64,000 nucleotides of DNA from the NCBI RefSeq assembly GCF_013368755.1, contig NC_049564.1, positions 3,728,001 through 3,792,000 on the forward strand, given 5' to 3'. Positions within the stretch are counted from its first letter, which is position 1. Each line of letters opens with the position of its first letter. Shown in pieces: positions 22,415 through 34,876 of this stretch. The translations under genes and the position numbers were made by a program. Below the pieces are notes generated by a model. The model was not told the DNA's origin and ran no database searches. It was given only the letters and a program-made list of their open reading frames with translations. The stretch comes from Talaromyces rugulosus. Its lineage: Eukaryota > Ascomycota > Eurotiomycetes > Eurotiales > Trichocomaceae.

Positions 22415-25400
22415 ATGTCGGGGGCTCCACCATACGGACTGCGGTCTCCTTCATCGCAGCAGACAAGCAGCACCACCAACTACAACCCATATTCGCCCCC
22501 GCCCAAGAACAACCACCCTTACTACGCCAACAACAACACCAACAACAACAACGGCGACCAGTACCAACCACATCCCCCCGAGACTCCCCAGCCCTACGCC
22601 GCCTCGTCATATAGCCAGAGTCCGCGTTTTAATAGCCATGCTTCCTCGCCGCATGCTCCCAACACCCTTCCTCCCTTGAACGGTGCTGCTTCTCATTCGG
22701 ACGCTCCTCCTCCTCCTCCATCCTATCCTTCCGCCCCCGGTGCTCCTAATTTCCAATTGCCGCGAGTTTCCTCATCACCACACCCCATGGCCGATACTCG
22801 CCCTTCGTCCTACGGGCCATCATCGCATTCGCACCCGCCGCCGCCTCCTCGCCCAGATAGCAGCCATCTGCTGTCTCCGAAAAAGGAGCCCGACACATCC
22901 TTTCGAGGAAACAGTTCGGTGTATTCTTCCCATTCGCCAGTCATGCGGCCTCCTTCGCCCAAGGAATCGGTAAGTTTCAATTCTGCAATTTTTGAGCCTC
23001 AAGGCGTCCTCGTCTAACCAGCTGGATAGAAACCCGCTCGGGCGGCAGACCCCATGTCCTTCGCCAGCATCCTCTCCGAACCTACCGAAGAGTCAGCGCC
23101 ACGACGAGCTTCTCCACCGCCGCCGCCATCACAGTCTGCCAGGCCTGAGCTAGCCCCGGCAACTCCCCTTCCGCAATTGGAGAAGAGGCCAAGCCTAGAA
23201 AAGCAGCGGCCAATAGTCGACCGTGACGGCGACGTTTATATGCCGCTGGGACGCGACATTAGAGAGAAGGAAGTGCCTGTCGCAGTATCGCCCGTGCCCA
23301 GACCACCACGTCTGACCGAGAAAGACATGGAAGTGATCCAAAACTATGTTGCGGAAATCGACAGGGCCGAAAAGAGCGATGTTGAAGATGGCGGCTTTGA
23401 AGCCGATTTCCACCTTTTCATTGCGAAGAGCAAGAAGCGGGCAGTGGATGCCGATGTGGTGGAATCCCAGAAGCGCAAGGTAATTGCCATCCACGCAGAA
23501 AAAAGAGGAAGAAAAAAAAAAACTAATTGTTACTGATAGCGTCGTCGCAACCACTTTCTCAATAAGTTGAGCGAGAATTTCGCAGCTGGTGCTGAAGCTG
23601 GCTCAGAGCGGTTCCGACTTGCCAACGAATCCGAAGCTATCGCGGAAGTCCACCGGAAAGAAATCCAGGACGAAAAGGAGCGAAAGAAGGATATGCAGCG
23701 AAAGCGCCGCCGCGAGAACACCGTCCGCCTGGAAACAGCCAAGAAGCTCGAGGCGGAGCGCAAGGCCAACCGTGCCGCAGAACCTGCCGAAAGAGACAAA
23801 TTCTTGCGCGAGGCAGAAAAAGCCCAGAAGAAAATCAAGGGAGTCAAGAGGGCTCTTGAGAGAGGCAACCAGCCCGAGGAAATCAGTGAAGTCACGCCTC
23901 TGGCGCCTAACATGGAGGGTGGTACTACCAGTTCGTTTCACATCGGCAAAGGAGGCTCGGCATCTGCCAAGAGGAAAGCTGCTCGCGCTGCTCAGTCTTC
24001 GCGTCCGAAGAAATCAAAGGAGAAGAAGCAAAGCGAAAAGGATGCCGCCGAAGCCGCGCATTTGGCAATGGAGCGAGAAGAGCTGATTGCAATCGCGCCC
24101 AAGGAAGACCCTCGGAAAGATCTCTTGAAGAAAGAAGCCAAGGGTGCCCGCTCCAAGGAAACTACTCCAATTCCTGGGAATGCTTTCGAGACAAAGGGCT
24201 ACAATCAGATATACGAGCAGATCTGGCGCGATATTGCAAGAAAGGACATCCCCAAGGTTTACCGTACCAAGACTGTTTCACTTACAACTCGACAAGAAAA
24301 TCTTCGCAAAACTGCACAGCTTGCCAGCAAGCAGTCTCGCAAATGGCAGGAACGCACCAACAAGAGCATGAAGGATACGCAGGCCCGGGCTAAACGTACT
24401 ATGCGTGAAATGATGTCTTTCTGGAAGCGCAACGAGCGTGAGGAACGAGACCTGCGTCGTATGGCAGAGAAACAGGAGCTCGAGATGGCCAAGAAGGCCG
24501 AAGCTGACCGCGAAGCCAATCGTCAGAAGCGGAAGCTCAACTTCCTTATCTCTCAGACCGAGCTTTACTCTCACTTTATCGGTCGTAAGATCAAGACGGA
24601 CGAAGCCGAAGGCAAAACTGCCGATGCATCTGTTGCACCAACTGGAGAGACAGTGCGGCCGGGCAAACCAGGGGCTCATACCGTCGGCCTTCCTGACAGT
24701 GTCGCGGACACAGATGCGAAGGTAACCGCCTTTGAGGATCTGGACTTTGATGCAGAGGACGAGACTGAGCTGCGCAAAGCGGCCATGGCCAACGCTCAAA
24801 ACGCTGTCGAGGAAGCTCAAGCCCGTGCCCGTGCCTTTAACAACCAAGATGACCCGATGGCAGCCATGGATGAAGGGGAGATGAATTTCCAGAACCCGAC
24901 CAGTTTGGGCGACATTGAAATCTCACAGCCAAATATGCTTACGGCTCAACTAAAGGAGTACCAACTCAAGGGTCTGAACTGGTTGGTCAACCTTTACGAG
25001 CAGGGTATCAACGGTATCCTGGCAGATGAAATGGGTCTTGGAAAGACGGTTCAGTCCATCTCTGTCATGGCATACCTCGCTGAGATCCACAACATCTGGG
25101 GCCCATTCTTGGTCATTGCCCCTGCATCCACGCTGCACAACTGGCAGCAGGAAATTGCCAGGTTTGTGCCTAATATCAAAGTACTTCCGTACTGGGGCTC
25201 TGCAAAGGACCGCAAAATTCTGCGCAAATTTTGGGATCGCAAGCATCTGACGTACACCAAGGAGTCGGAGTTTCACGTTTTGGTCACGTCTTATCAACTC
25301 GTCGTCTTGGATGCTCAATACTTCCAGAAGATTAAATGGCAGTACATGATTCTCGATGAAGCTCAGGCTATCAAGTCGTCGCAAAGTTCACGGTGGAAAA

Positions 25401-27620
25401 ATCTTCTCGGATTCCACTGCCGCAATCGACTGTTGTTGACCGGTACCCCGATCCAAAACAATATGCAAGAGCTGTGGGCGCTTCTGCACTTTATCATGCC
25501 TACTTTGTTTGACTCTCACGACGAGTTTAGCGAATGGTTCTCGAAGGATATCGAGTCCCATGCTCAGAGCAACACCAAACTCAACGAGGATCAACTGCGA
25601 CGTCTCCACATGATCCTCAAACCGTTTATGCTGCGTCGTGTGAAAAAGCATGTGCAGCAGGAATTGGGCGACAAGGTCGAAAAGGATGTTTTCTGTGATC
25701 TTACTTACCGTCAACGGGCCTATTATAGCAATCTCAGGAACCGCGTCAGCATCATTGATCTTATCGAAAAGGCAGCGGTGGGCGACGAGGCGGACAGCGC
25801 TACATTGATGAACCTAGTCATGCAATTTCGAAAGGTCTGCAACCATCCTGACCTGTTTGAGCGCGCTGAGACGCGATCTCCGTACGGCATGGTGCATTTT
25901 GCGGAGACTGGGTCCTTCCTTCGCGAAGGCCCGAGCGTGGATGTTCGGTATTCGACGCGCAATATTATTGAATACGACCTGCCACGTCTCTTGTGTAGCG
26001 ATGCCGGGCGCCTTGATATCGCGGGACCGAACAACGACAAGATCGGCTTCCAGAACAAGTATCTTTCGCACCTGATGAACATTTGGGCGCCAGAGAATAT
26101 CAAACAAAGTCTCAGCGAAGACAAGACCTTTGCGTTCCTTCGGTTTGTTGATGCTTCCCCCGGAGAGGCGTATGAAGCTTCCCACATTGGGCTTTTCGAG
26201 CGTGCTCTCCGTCGGCGCGAGGTGCCGAATCGCCTTGCCAGTATAAACGTGGTTTATGAGAAGAGTGAGGGAGACGACCCGAACCTTGTCCTTTCACATT
26301 CTCTGTTTAACGTGGCGGAACGAGATGATAAAAGAGCTCTATATGCGTCGACCAATGAAGGGTATATGCAAGACTTGTTGAATGTATCTCGAACGGCCTT
26401 TAAGAATGAAGGCCTCGGGTCAATCGAGCCTGCAGCTCACCCTGTGGCTTCTGCGCCACCAATTGCTATATCATGCTCTGGTCAGATGGCGCTACGGGAA
26501 TCGCGAGAAATTTTGTTCAATGTCGCAGCTCGCCAGGCGCTGTTTGCCCCCCACAGCCGGCAACTGGATGAGCAAATTGTTGAAAAGAAGCTAGATCCCA
26601 CACCTTACTCGCGCCCAGCGATGTTGCCTGAGCCGATTTCGTCCAAGGGCCGTTATACCAAGATTGAAATACCGTCCATGGGACGGTTCGTGACCGACTC
26701 TGGAAAACTGGCCAAGTTGGACGAGCTTCTTCGCGAGCTGAAGAATGGTGGGCACCGTGTGCTCTTGTACTTCCAGATGACTCGCATGATCGATCTGATG
26801 GAAGAATACCTGACGTATCGCAACTATAAATACTGCCGGCTCGACGGAAGCACCAAACTGGAAGACCGTCGTGATACTGTTGCTGATTTCCAGAGTCGCT
26901 CCGACATCTTTGTGTTCTTGCTTTCGACCCGTGCTGGTGGTCTGGGTATTAACCTTACGGCAGCCGACACGGTGATTTTCTACGACTCGGATTGGAATCC
27001 CACGATTGATTCCCAGGCCATGGACCGAGCACATCGTCTCGGTCAAACGCGACAGGTCACCGTTTACCGTCTTATCACGCGCGGCACCATCGAGGAGCGG
27101 ATTCGCAAGCGTGCTCTACAGAAAGAAGAGGTGCAGCGTGTTGTTATTTCTGGCGGCGCGGCCGGTGGAGTCGACTTCAACACTCGCCATCGCGAGAACC
27201 GCACCAAGGACATTGCCATGTGGCTCGCCGACGACGACCAGGCCGAGTTGTTGGAGCAAAAAGAGCGCGAAGCAGCGGAACGAGGGGACGACCTCGCTGC
27301 AAAGAAGGCAAAGAAGGCCCAGCCTAAGAAGAAGAAAGATCTTACGCTGGACGATATGTATCATGAAGGTGAGTTCTTATACTTTGCAACACCACACAAA
27401 AAAAGCATACTAATAAGTTACAATAGGCGAAGGTCACTTTGACGATGCCAGTGCGAAGCCATCTGGGACCGCCACCCCAGTCGAACCCCCTGCTGCGATC
27501 CCCTCGCCCACTCAGGCGAAAAAGCGTGGCCGTGGCCCTGGTAAAGGCACATCCAAACGGGCCAAGACGACCAAAGAGCGTCTACGACTGATTGACGGGG
27601 ACCACGAGGGAGAAGAGTGA
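22415..27620 (+). CDS. INO80: INO80 chromatin-remodelling ATPase
   Basis: join(22415..22969,23030..23479,23540..27368,27427..27620), 1675 residues. The order is a Pro/Ser/Asn-rich N-terminus, a charged coiled-coil region, the DBINO domain (about residues 555-690, e.g. [18 protein letters not shown] and [19 protein letters not shown]), then a split Snf2 helicase. Motif I is [12 protein letters not shown] (about 830) and motif II is [11 protein letters not shown] (about 940). A long insertion follows before the second lobe ([42 protein letters not shown] at about 1496). DBINO plus the long insertion separates INO80 from Swr1, Snf2 and Chd. It slides and edits nucleosomes in a large nuclear complex with actin-related proteins. 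The basic [15 protein letters not shown] tail is on the last exon. Confidence 0.97.
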
Positions 27621-28617
27621 AGGGATTAATAATTATTTTCTTCCTTCCTCATTGCCATTTTTGCATTTTAACTTACCTTTATATTTCCATGGCGCATACG
27701 ATGCTTTTTTTTGGTGTGTGATACAAATGACAGGAGAAGCATAGATTTCTCGGGCTTGCAGTATTGCAGCAGTTTGATAATTGGTGGAGGTTAGACTTGG
27801 AGTTTTTTGTCGTTTCTATCTGTTGCAGTATTCTGTACTCTTCTACTTTTTTTCCTTTCTTTTTCCTCCTACATTTTTGTGTTTCTTCGTGTTTACTTTT
27901 CTGGGCTCATGTGTTTTCCCAAAAAGAGACTTGTTTTGGACTGCTCTGCTCGGCATCTGTGGATGAGGTTATGTTTGAGGATCCCGGCTCGCTTGTATCA
28001 TTAGTTTTAAGTCGCATGTGTGTTATTATTGTGAGAGCCCAATATAATAATAATGTTGGCTCCTTTTATTTTTGGACTCTCTTTGTCTTCGTATTGATTA
28101 ATCGTAGTCAACGGAGTATTGTGACTCAGCTGACTATAGCACGGGCGTGATTGGCCGAGCAGCCTTCCGATCGGCAACTGTTCCGCGACCTCGGTTTCGG
28201 CCCTCTCGGAATCCCCCTCAGTATGCGGAAAACCGGTTTGCCACTTGAGTTTTCACTTGAGAGTTTTGATCGATTTGCCCAGACAAGGTCATAGCAAGCA
28301 ATTGCATTAGCCGTAGTGAGTAATTGGCTGTTAGTACTGCCAGAATCGGCGTTTGGGCCTGGTAGCGTATATGCCTGGCACCGACAGCCGGCCAAAAAAA
28401 GGCTAATGGGCGCCCCACCCGGGGGAATACGCTTAATACGCAGTGTGACCAACTTCCTTCGTCCAGTCTTTTCTGTGTCTTTCTTTCTCTCTTCACACCC
28501 CCCCGGACTCGCTCGCTGAAATCACCACGGTGGTCTGACACATAAATAGGGTGATATTCTTCTTCGAGAGAGATCTATATCCCTAGGATATACACAAAAA
28601 AAAAAGAAATTGCAACC
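27621..28617. other. Intergenic between INO80 and ALA synthase
   Basis: This 1-kb stretch has no supportable gene. It holds TGACTCA at 28123-28129 and a GC-rich segment about 28370-28430, in the expected promoter of the heme gene. Confidence 0.5.
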
Positions 28618-30691
28618 ATGGAGTCCCTCCTCAACCAGTCCCGCGCCATGTGCCCATTCCTGAAGCACACCTCCCCCGCCGCTCTGCGCTCAATGTCCAT
28701 GACAGCAACAGCAGCAGCAGTACGCCCCAGCGCTGCTGGGCCTCGCGGAGGCACCATGTCGAATCTGCAGGTAATTGCGCGCCGCTGCCCCGTCATGAGC
28801 AAGGCGCTTGCCGTGCAGAGTTCCCGCCTGGCCTCGTCGAAGCGCTTCACTGCTGCGTTGAGCGCTGCTCCGGACTTTAAGAATCTGGGCAAGGTTGGCG
28901 GTGGAAGCGGCGGCGGTCGCTGCCCAATGTCTGCTTCTCTGCATACTACTGCGGGCAATGGTGCTAGTGTGGAGGTTGGTGCGTATGAGAAGAATGACAA
29001 GCGTGAGTTATTTGATATTCCCCTTTTCTTTCTCTGTGAGAAGTCACTGACAGGTTTCAGTTCGTCCCAACCTGCCGGCAAAATCAGTACGGAATGCGAC
29101 CACCAGCAGCCAGCTTGATCCTCTTTTCTCCGGTCCTCGTCCCGACGCCCCCGCAGCGTCCACCTTTGACTATGAGACTTTCTACAAGAACGAGCTGGAC
29201 AAAAAACACAAAGACAAGTCGTACCGTTACTTTAACAACATCAACCGTCTCGCCAAGGAGTTCCCATGCGCTCATATGGCTGCCCCGGAGGAAAAAGTGG
29301 CAGTGTGGTGCTCCAACGACTACCTCGGCATGGGCCGGAATCGCCAGGTCTTGGAGCAAATGCACGAGACGCTTGAAGACTATGGTGCCGGTGCTGGAGG
29401 CACCCGCAATATTTCCGGGCATAACAAGCATGCCGTTCAGCTAGAAAAGACGCTGGCCAAATTGCATAGCAAGGAGTCGGCGTTGGTGTTTACTTCGTGC
29501 TATGTGGCCAACGACGCCACCCTGGCAACCCTCGGGAGCAAATTGCCGGATTGTGTGATTCTCTCGGATAGTTTGAATCACGCTTCTATGATTCAGGGAA
29601 TCAGGCATTCTGGAGCCAAAAAGATGGTGTTTAAACATAATGATCTCGCCGATCTCGAAGAAAAGCTGGCTTCCTTGCCGCCTCACGTTCCAAAGATCAT
29701 TGCATTTGAATCTGTGTACAGCATGTGCGGCTCTATCGCGCCGATTGAGAAGATTTGTGATCTGGCCGATAAATACGGTGCGCTTACTTTCTTGGATGAA
29801 GTGCATGCTGTGGGCATGTACGGCCCACACGGTGCTGGCGTGGCCGAGCATCTCGACTACGATGTGTATGCTTCTCAGGATACCAGCAGCCCACAAAGCA
29901 CCAAGGGAACCGTGATGGATCGAATCGACATCATCACTGGAACTCTGGGCAAAGCTTATGGATGTGTAGGCGGATATATCGCCGGCTCGGCCAAGATGGT
30001 CGACACAATCCGATCCCTGGCTCCCGGGTTCATCTTCACGACCTCATTGCCTCCCGCTGTCATGGCTGGTGCAAGCACAGCAATTGAGTATCAATCCGAG
30101 TACCAGCGCGACCGCGTTCTGCAGCAGCTGCACACCATGGCTGTCAAGGACGCATTCAAGGACATGAACATCCCCGTCATCCCCAACCCGTCACACATTG
30201 TGCCACTTCTGGTCGGCGACGCAGAACTCGCCAAAAAGGCATCGGACATGCTGCTCGAAGAGCACGGCATCTACGTCCAGGCCATCAACTACCCAACCGT
30301 GCCCCGCGGCGAAGAGCGTCTACGCATCACCCCGACTCCCGGCCACGTCAAATTCTACCGTGACCGTCTCGTGCAAGCCGTCGACAGTGTCTGGAACAAA
30401 CTCGGCCTGAAGCGCACTAGCGAGTGGAAAGCCCAAGGTGGATTCGTGGGTGTCGGTGTCGACGGCGCCGAGGCTGAGAATCAGCCGATTTGGCAGTCTT
30501 CGCAGCTTGGAAGGGGTGAAAACGAATCTGTTGAGGATGCTGTCGGTCGTGAGTTTCAGCAACTGGCTCGCGAGGAACAGCAGCAGCAGCAGCAGCAGCA
30601 GAAATTACAAGCTGTTCAGCGCATGCAGACTGGTGGTCACCACACCGCTGCTGCGCCGGCTTTGGGAACTCCCATCGGAGTTACCGCATAA
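28618..30691 (+). CDS. hemA: 5-aminolevulinate synthase, mitochondrial (first step of heme synthesis)
   Basis: join(28618..29002,29061..30691), 671 residues. It condenses glycine and succinyl-CoA to 5-aminolevulinate in the mitochondrial matrix using pyridoxal phosphate. The catalytic fold is unmistakable: [68 protein letters not shown] and [19 protein letters not shown], whose Lys holds the cofactor. The long N-terminal presequence carries three Cys-Pro heme regulatory motifs ([23 protein letters not shown]), sites through which heme limits import or stability in other species. A short poly-Gln run follows the catalytic domain near residue 635. One 58-nt intron lies between the presequence and the catalytic part. 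The symbol follows Aspergillus usage (yeast HEM1). Confidence 0.96.
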
Positions 30692-31343
30692 ACCAGTGTT
30701 TGCTTTTATTATTTTCGCTCTGAAAATAACCAAAAAAAAAACAATACTTGGTATATTTCTGTCTGCACACAACACCTCACACTCGTTTTCCCAATATTGG
30801 CCTGCTATTGTCGATACTTTTTCGTTCTTCGATTCTTTCCAGCATCGCTGCGGAAATGTCCTTTTCATAGAGGGTTTCAACGGGTTGATGCTGATCTTTG
30901 AGTATAGTTTTTATATAACTACTACATAAGCCTTTCAATTGTATACGCCGTCGACCCCAAGTAGGGTTGCGTTGAACATGCATATATTTCTTCTTGTAGA
31001 ATGAGTAGCTGATACATGTAATACCTGTTTCGGAAGAGTTTACCTTTTACGTCATTGGCTAATTATGTAAGATGCGTCAACCTTGTAAGAGCATACTAAA
31101 CATTTGAAAAATATATGTAATAGTCACATTGTTGTTCTCACATCATTTACATGTATGATTGCAATCGATGACTATTAACACGCCTTGAAGGTCATAAAAT
31201 TTCCAACAAATAAATACCACCCAATATAATGCCATATAAAAAAAGACCCAACAAACTACAGAGCTAACCACCATATCAACAAAAGCAAGGAAGGATATGT
31301 CCAGCATATCCTCCCATTTCTATCTCGCCTTGGCTCAAATCAT
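30692..31343. other. Intergenic between convergent ALA synthase and kinase-like gene
   Basis: AT-rich 3' sequence of two convergent genes. Nothing else is recognisable. Confidence 0.5.
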
Positions 31344-32462
31344 CTAACCTCCAAGACTATGTCTATACCACTCAAATTTGAATCCAATGTCCTTGGGCTC
31401 ACCTGAGCAAAGTAGGTCGACAAGTCCACGTTTCTCCAGGTCTTGGCAGAATTCCTTTTTTGAAGGAAATCCCTCGAATCCGTCTCCAGAGGGGTCTTCT
31501 ATCTCTGTCTTTTCTTCCCTGTTGTTTTCTTCCGTGCTATTTCCCTCTCCGTTGCTTCCGGTGCAGGGTTCTTCATCCAAAAGCGCTTTTGTATCCGCGG
31601 CCAAACCTGAAATTGTGGCATATTTGTTATGCCAGCATTTGTAGATGATATCGTCAATTCGTGAATTCCCATTCAATGTCGGAAACTCCATGTTAATTAG
31701 CAAATCCACTGCCTTGGGACCATGTTCACGAGGGTCCTCAGTCAGACATCGGTCTCCATAAACCTCAAACCCATAATTTATATAGTAGTATATGGAACCA
31801 AGGGCAAACTGCTCTGTCCGAGGACCCAAAGAGCCAGAAGTCCCACGTGCTCCTTCCTCCGCTTCCGTTTCATTGAGCAATCTACCATACGGAGGTGTGC
31901 ATGCTTCGTGGTATGATCCAAAATTTGCCGTACAATCAAAGTCAGAAAGCTTTAATCGGTCGCGATCAATAAGGATATTATCAGGTCGTAGATCGCCGTG
32001 AGCAAGACCCAGCGATTCCAAGAACGCAATAGCCTGAGCGAGGTCGTTCATCCATTCTTTTCGTAAAGGCAGAGGTTCAAGTTTTTCTACTTTTGTAACA
32101 ATCATGGTTTTACGGTCCATTATATGATTGCCTTGCATTCTTTGATTGAGCGTTTTATCTATTAAAAAAAAGAGAGAAAAAAAAGAGTTAGACAAATTTA
32201 AACATGATTAGCGGGTCGTACCTCTCATATACTCAAGGAAGATACCCTTCTCGGAAACATGAATACATTGCACAATAAACGGGCAAGGTGGACTTTCCGA
32301 GAATATTTGATGTATCTCGAGCTCTTTTCTGAATTGGTCTCCCTCAAATTCCCCAGATCTTGGGGCCTTGACCACGATGCGAGGGTGGACCTCGTAAGTG
32401 AAGGAGATCCCTCCCCAACAGATCCAGTGCACGTTTGGGAATTTCTGGCGCTGAATATCCAT
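31344..32462 (-). CDS. Protein kinase-like protein with DFD in place of DFG
   Basis: complement(join(31344..32158,32222..32462)), 351 residues. Kinase landmarks are a candidate beta-3 lysine (RIVVKAP), the catalytic loop HGDLRPDNILID at the position of HRDxxxxN, and LSDFDC where DFG is expected. An activation segment with PPYG and a helical C-lobe follow. The glycine-rich loop is weak (WGGISFTYEV). The tail (Asn/Glu-rich, then FPSKKEFCQDLEKRGLVDLL) is outside the kinase fold. It belongs to the expanded fungal kinase-like groups found in accessory genomes; substrate and activity are unknown. The 63-nt intron sits between the N-lobe and the catalytic loop, and the join restores an open frame. 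Confidence 0.75.
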
Positions 32463-33377
32463 GATGGCAAGTTCTATGTGAGAGATACTCTAAGGAGTAT
32501 AAATAGAAGCAAGTTTGTCGTGTTTTCAGAGGGAGACGTGCAAAGAGGGGAGGCGAGGCTGAAGCAAGTACCACGGTGAGTTCTGATTGGTCCAAGCAAC
32601 TACTTTTTGTCTCTACCACGTGATGTGTCCAATCAGCATTTGTCTAGATGTTCACTAGTACACATGATTGGCCCGTTGTTGTTATTTTCTCCACCCTGGA
32701 AAATGCTGCAGCACAGTAATATTTAATAGTTGGGGCAGTAAAGTTCGGAAAAACTTGTTAAGCAAGCTGAAATAGTCCTCAAAGCGGTCAATTCCGAGGT
32801 CCATATTCTACTGTTTCTTGGCATTTGACTGAGGGTCGATAGCTAGGAGAAACATAACCCAATAATGCCAATACTAACATTTGCTTCAATTTGCTCCGCA
32901 ATTTGTGCCGAATGATTGCCTATGCCTTATCTTTCCAGATGCTCGGCACAGTTCATGCAGGGGGAATCACATGCACCGATGGAAGCATGACCCGATCAAA
33001 TGGCCCGGCTGGATCAGTCAGGTGTGGATAGCAATTAAGAGTGCAAGTGAAAGAGAGCGTACATATATAGAGAGCTACATCTGAAAACAAAGAATAATGA
33101 TAGCATAGTATCATATTCCTTGTTTAATCATTGAGAATAGACCTAGGTCTGCAAGAATGTACGTCATTCCCGTCACGTGACGCATCAGCCACACAGGCGC
33201 TGCTGCCGTCATCAATGGATCTGGCCGTTTCCGTCCCTAATTCTCCCACACAACGCTGATTACGACTTTTGCAGCCTCGTCCTCGCACACTCCCCAAAAA
33301 GAACCCAACTATATTGAATTCTTGTTCCGTGCTTCTGTCTGTTACTTCAAGTAAACCGAAAGACCAACAAAACAGAA
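32463..33377. other. Intergenic: divergent promoters of kinase-like gene and YOP1
   Basis: A 0.9-kb stretch without a supportable gene. The palindrome TCACGTGA lies at 33173-33180, and a CACGTG lies near 32618-32623. Both are candidate bHLH sites. Confidence 0.45.
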
Positions 33378-34294
33378 ATGGCCAGCTTTCAGGATCGTGC
33401 GCAGCACCAGATTGCGCAGCTCGACAAGGAGGTAAGATAAGCACAGCTTTACCATTCAATTATTTGCAGCTTAACAGATGCATCCCATCTTTGTGCATCT
33501 CAATATTCCAATTGCCATCACTATTCATCGCTTTTTTTCCCATCTAAATCCCCGAATTGAATGATGACCCAAACTAAGCAAACTTTTCTCTCTCTCTCAG
33601 CTCTCCAAGTACCCGCTCCTCAACAACCTTGAGCGACAGTCCTCGATTCCCAAGGTCTACGCCATCCTGGGTGTCGTTGGAATCTACTTTTTCCTCGTTT
33701 TCTTCAACATTGCCGGCCAGTTCCTGGTTAACTTTGCCGGTTTCCTGATTCCGGGATACTACTCGCTCAACGCGCTGTTTACCAGCAGTACCGCAGATGA
33801 CACTCAGGTAAGAATTCATTCATTCATTCGACAAGTGTTAGTGACAGATGGCTGACTTATTTTGCAGTGGCTGACCGTAAGTTCCGGCTTTCCTGCAAAT
33901 TTATTCTATTCCTAACAAATGAATAGTACTGGGTGGTTTATGCCTTCTTGACCGTCATCGAGAGCGCTCTTAACGCTGCCTACTGGTTCCGTAAGTCTTT
34001 CATCCTCTTATGATATGCGATCATATTCGCTGCTATTTAACTGGACAATTGGCTAATGATTGTATAGCATTCTACTACATCTTCAAGTTTGTTCTCGTTC
34101 TCTGGATGTCGCTGCCCCAATTCAGGTAAGTCGACCTGCCCTGACAATTATCCGAGCAGAGCTAACGAGTTTCTAGCGGCGCCCAAGTCGTCTTCCACTC
34201 CTTCATCCAGCCACTGTTCGCCCGTTTCTTCACTGGCGGCTCGGTCTCGTCGAACTTGAAGGCCCAGGCTGAGGCGGCTACCAAGTCGCAGTAA
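33378..34294 (+). CDS. YOP1: Yop1/REEP (DP1/TB2/HVA22) ER-shaping protein
   Basis: join(33378..33431,33601..33807,33868..33876,33927..33990,34068..34125,34177..34294), 169 residues. Yop1 bends tubular ER membranes together with reticulons through paired hydrophobic hairpins. The sequence shows the family pattern: short polar N-terminus, VYAILGVVGIYFFLVFF, PGYYSLNALFT, WLTYWVVYAFLTVIESAL, then FPFYYIFKFVLVLWMSLPQF and GAQVVFHSFIQPL. Length agrees with yeast Yop1. The third exon is only 9 nt (Trp-Leu-Thr), needed to complete the conserved WLTYWVVY motif. The first intron (169 nt) is unusually long for this window. Confidence 0.93.
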
Positions 34295-34876
34295 ACAATG
34301 CCGCATGGGAGGTTTAATTGAGCATCCGGGCAAATTCTTCATGCCACCTGTCACGGTACGTGACTTGGTGGGCATCAACGGGTCCTCTTCATTTTTCCCC
34401 ATTCGCCTATGCTGGTGGTAATGGAAGCCTCACATCCATTTTTCTTGAATAGGAATTTGTGAAGCGGAGGTGGTGCGGTAAGAGACCCATGTTTATATGG
34501 GGTTTCATCATAGTGGATAGTTGCAGCGTGTTTTTAATGTTGCGTATGATTTCTGGAAATGTTGGCTGGCCGTGTATGAATCTCGATTTTGTATGGATGT
34601 TTCAACACAGGTAGCACTATTGCTTAACGTATCTGTGACAATGACTTATCGTTTGTGATATTCGACATGTTACAAACTTCGTTCTTCAAGCCTCGTAAAT
34701 ATCGTACTCATGACCTAATCTGCGTCATGTTTCGCTCATGTGCTGCTTTCTTGTTTTCTTTTTTTGGATTCGGTGTTGTGTTGAATACAACTTGTTCGAA
34801 ATCGAAGCATCTCGGTTGAAGCATTCGGTCTGGCTGCAAAATAAATATGTATAGAGAAAGGACGACCGGTCGGTTA
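34295..34876. other. Intergenic between convergent YOP1 and ATG101
   Basis: The 3' regions of two convergent genes. The 582 bp contain no supportable gene. Confidence 0.5.

Noticed and set aside
27764..28150. A 128-codon hydrophobic frame after INO80
   Set aside because: Phe/Leu/Ser-rich reading of T-rich 3' sequence; no conserved pattern.
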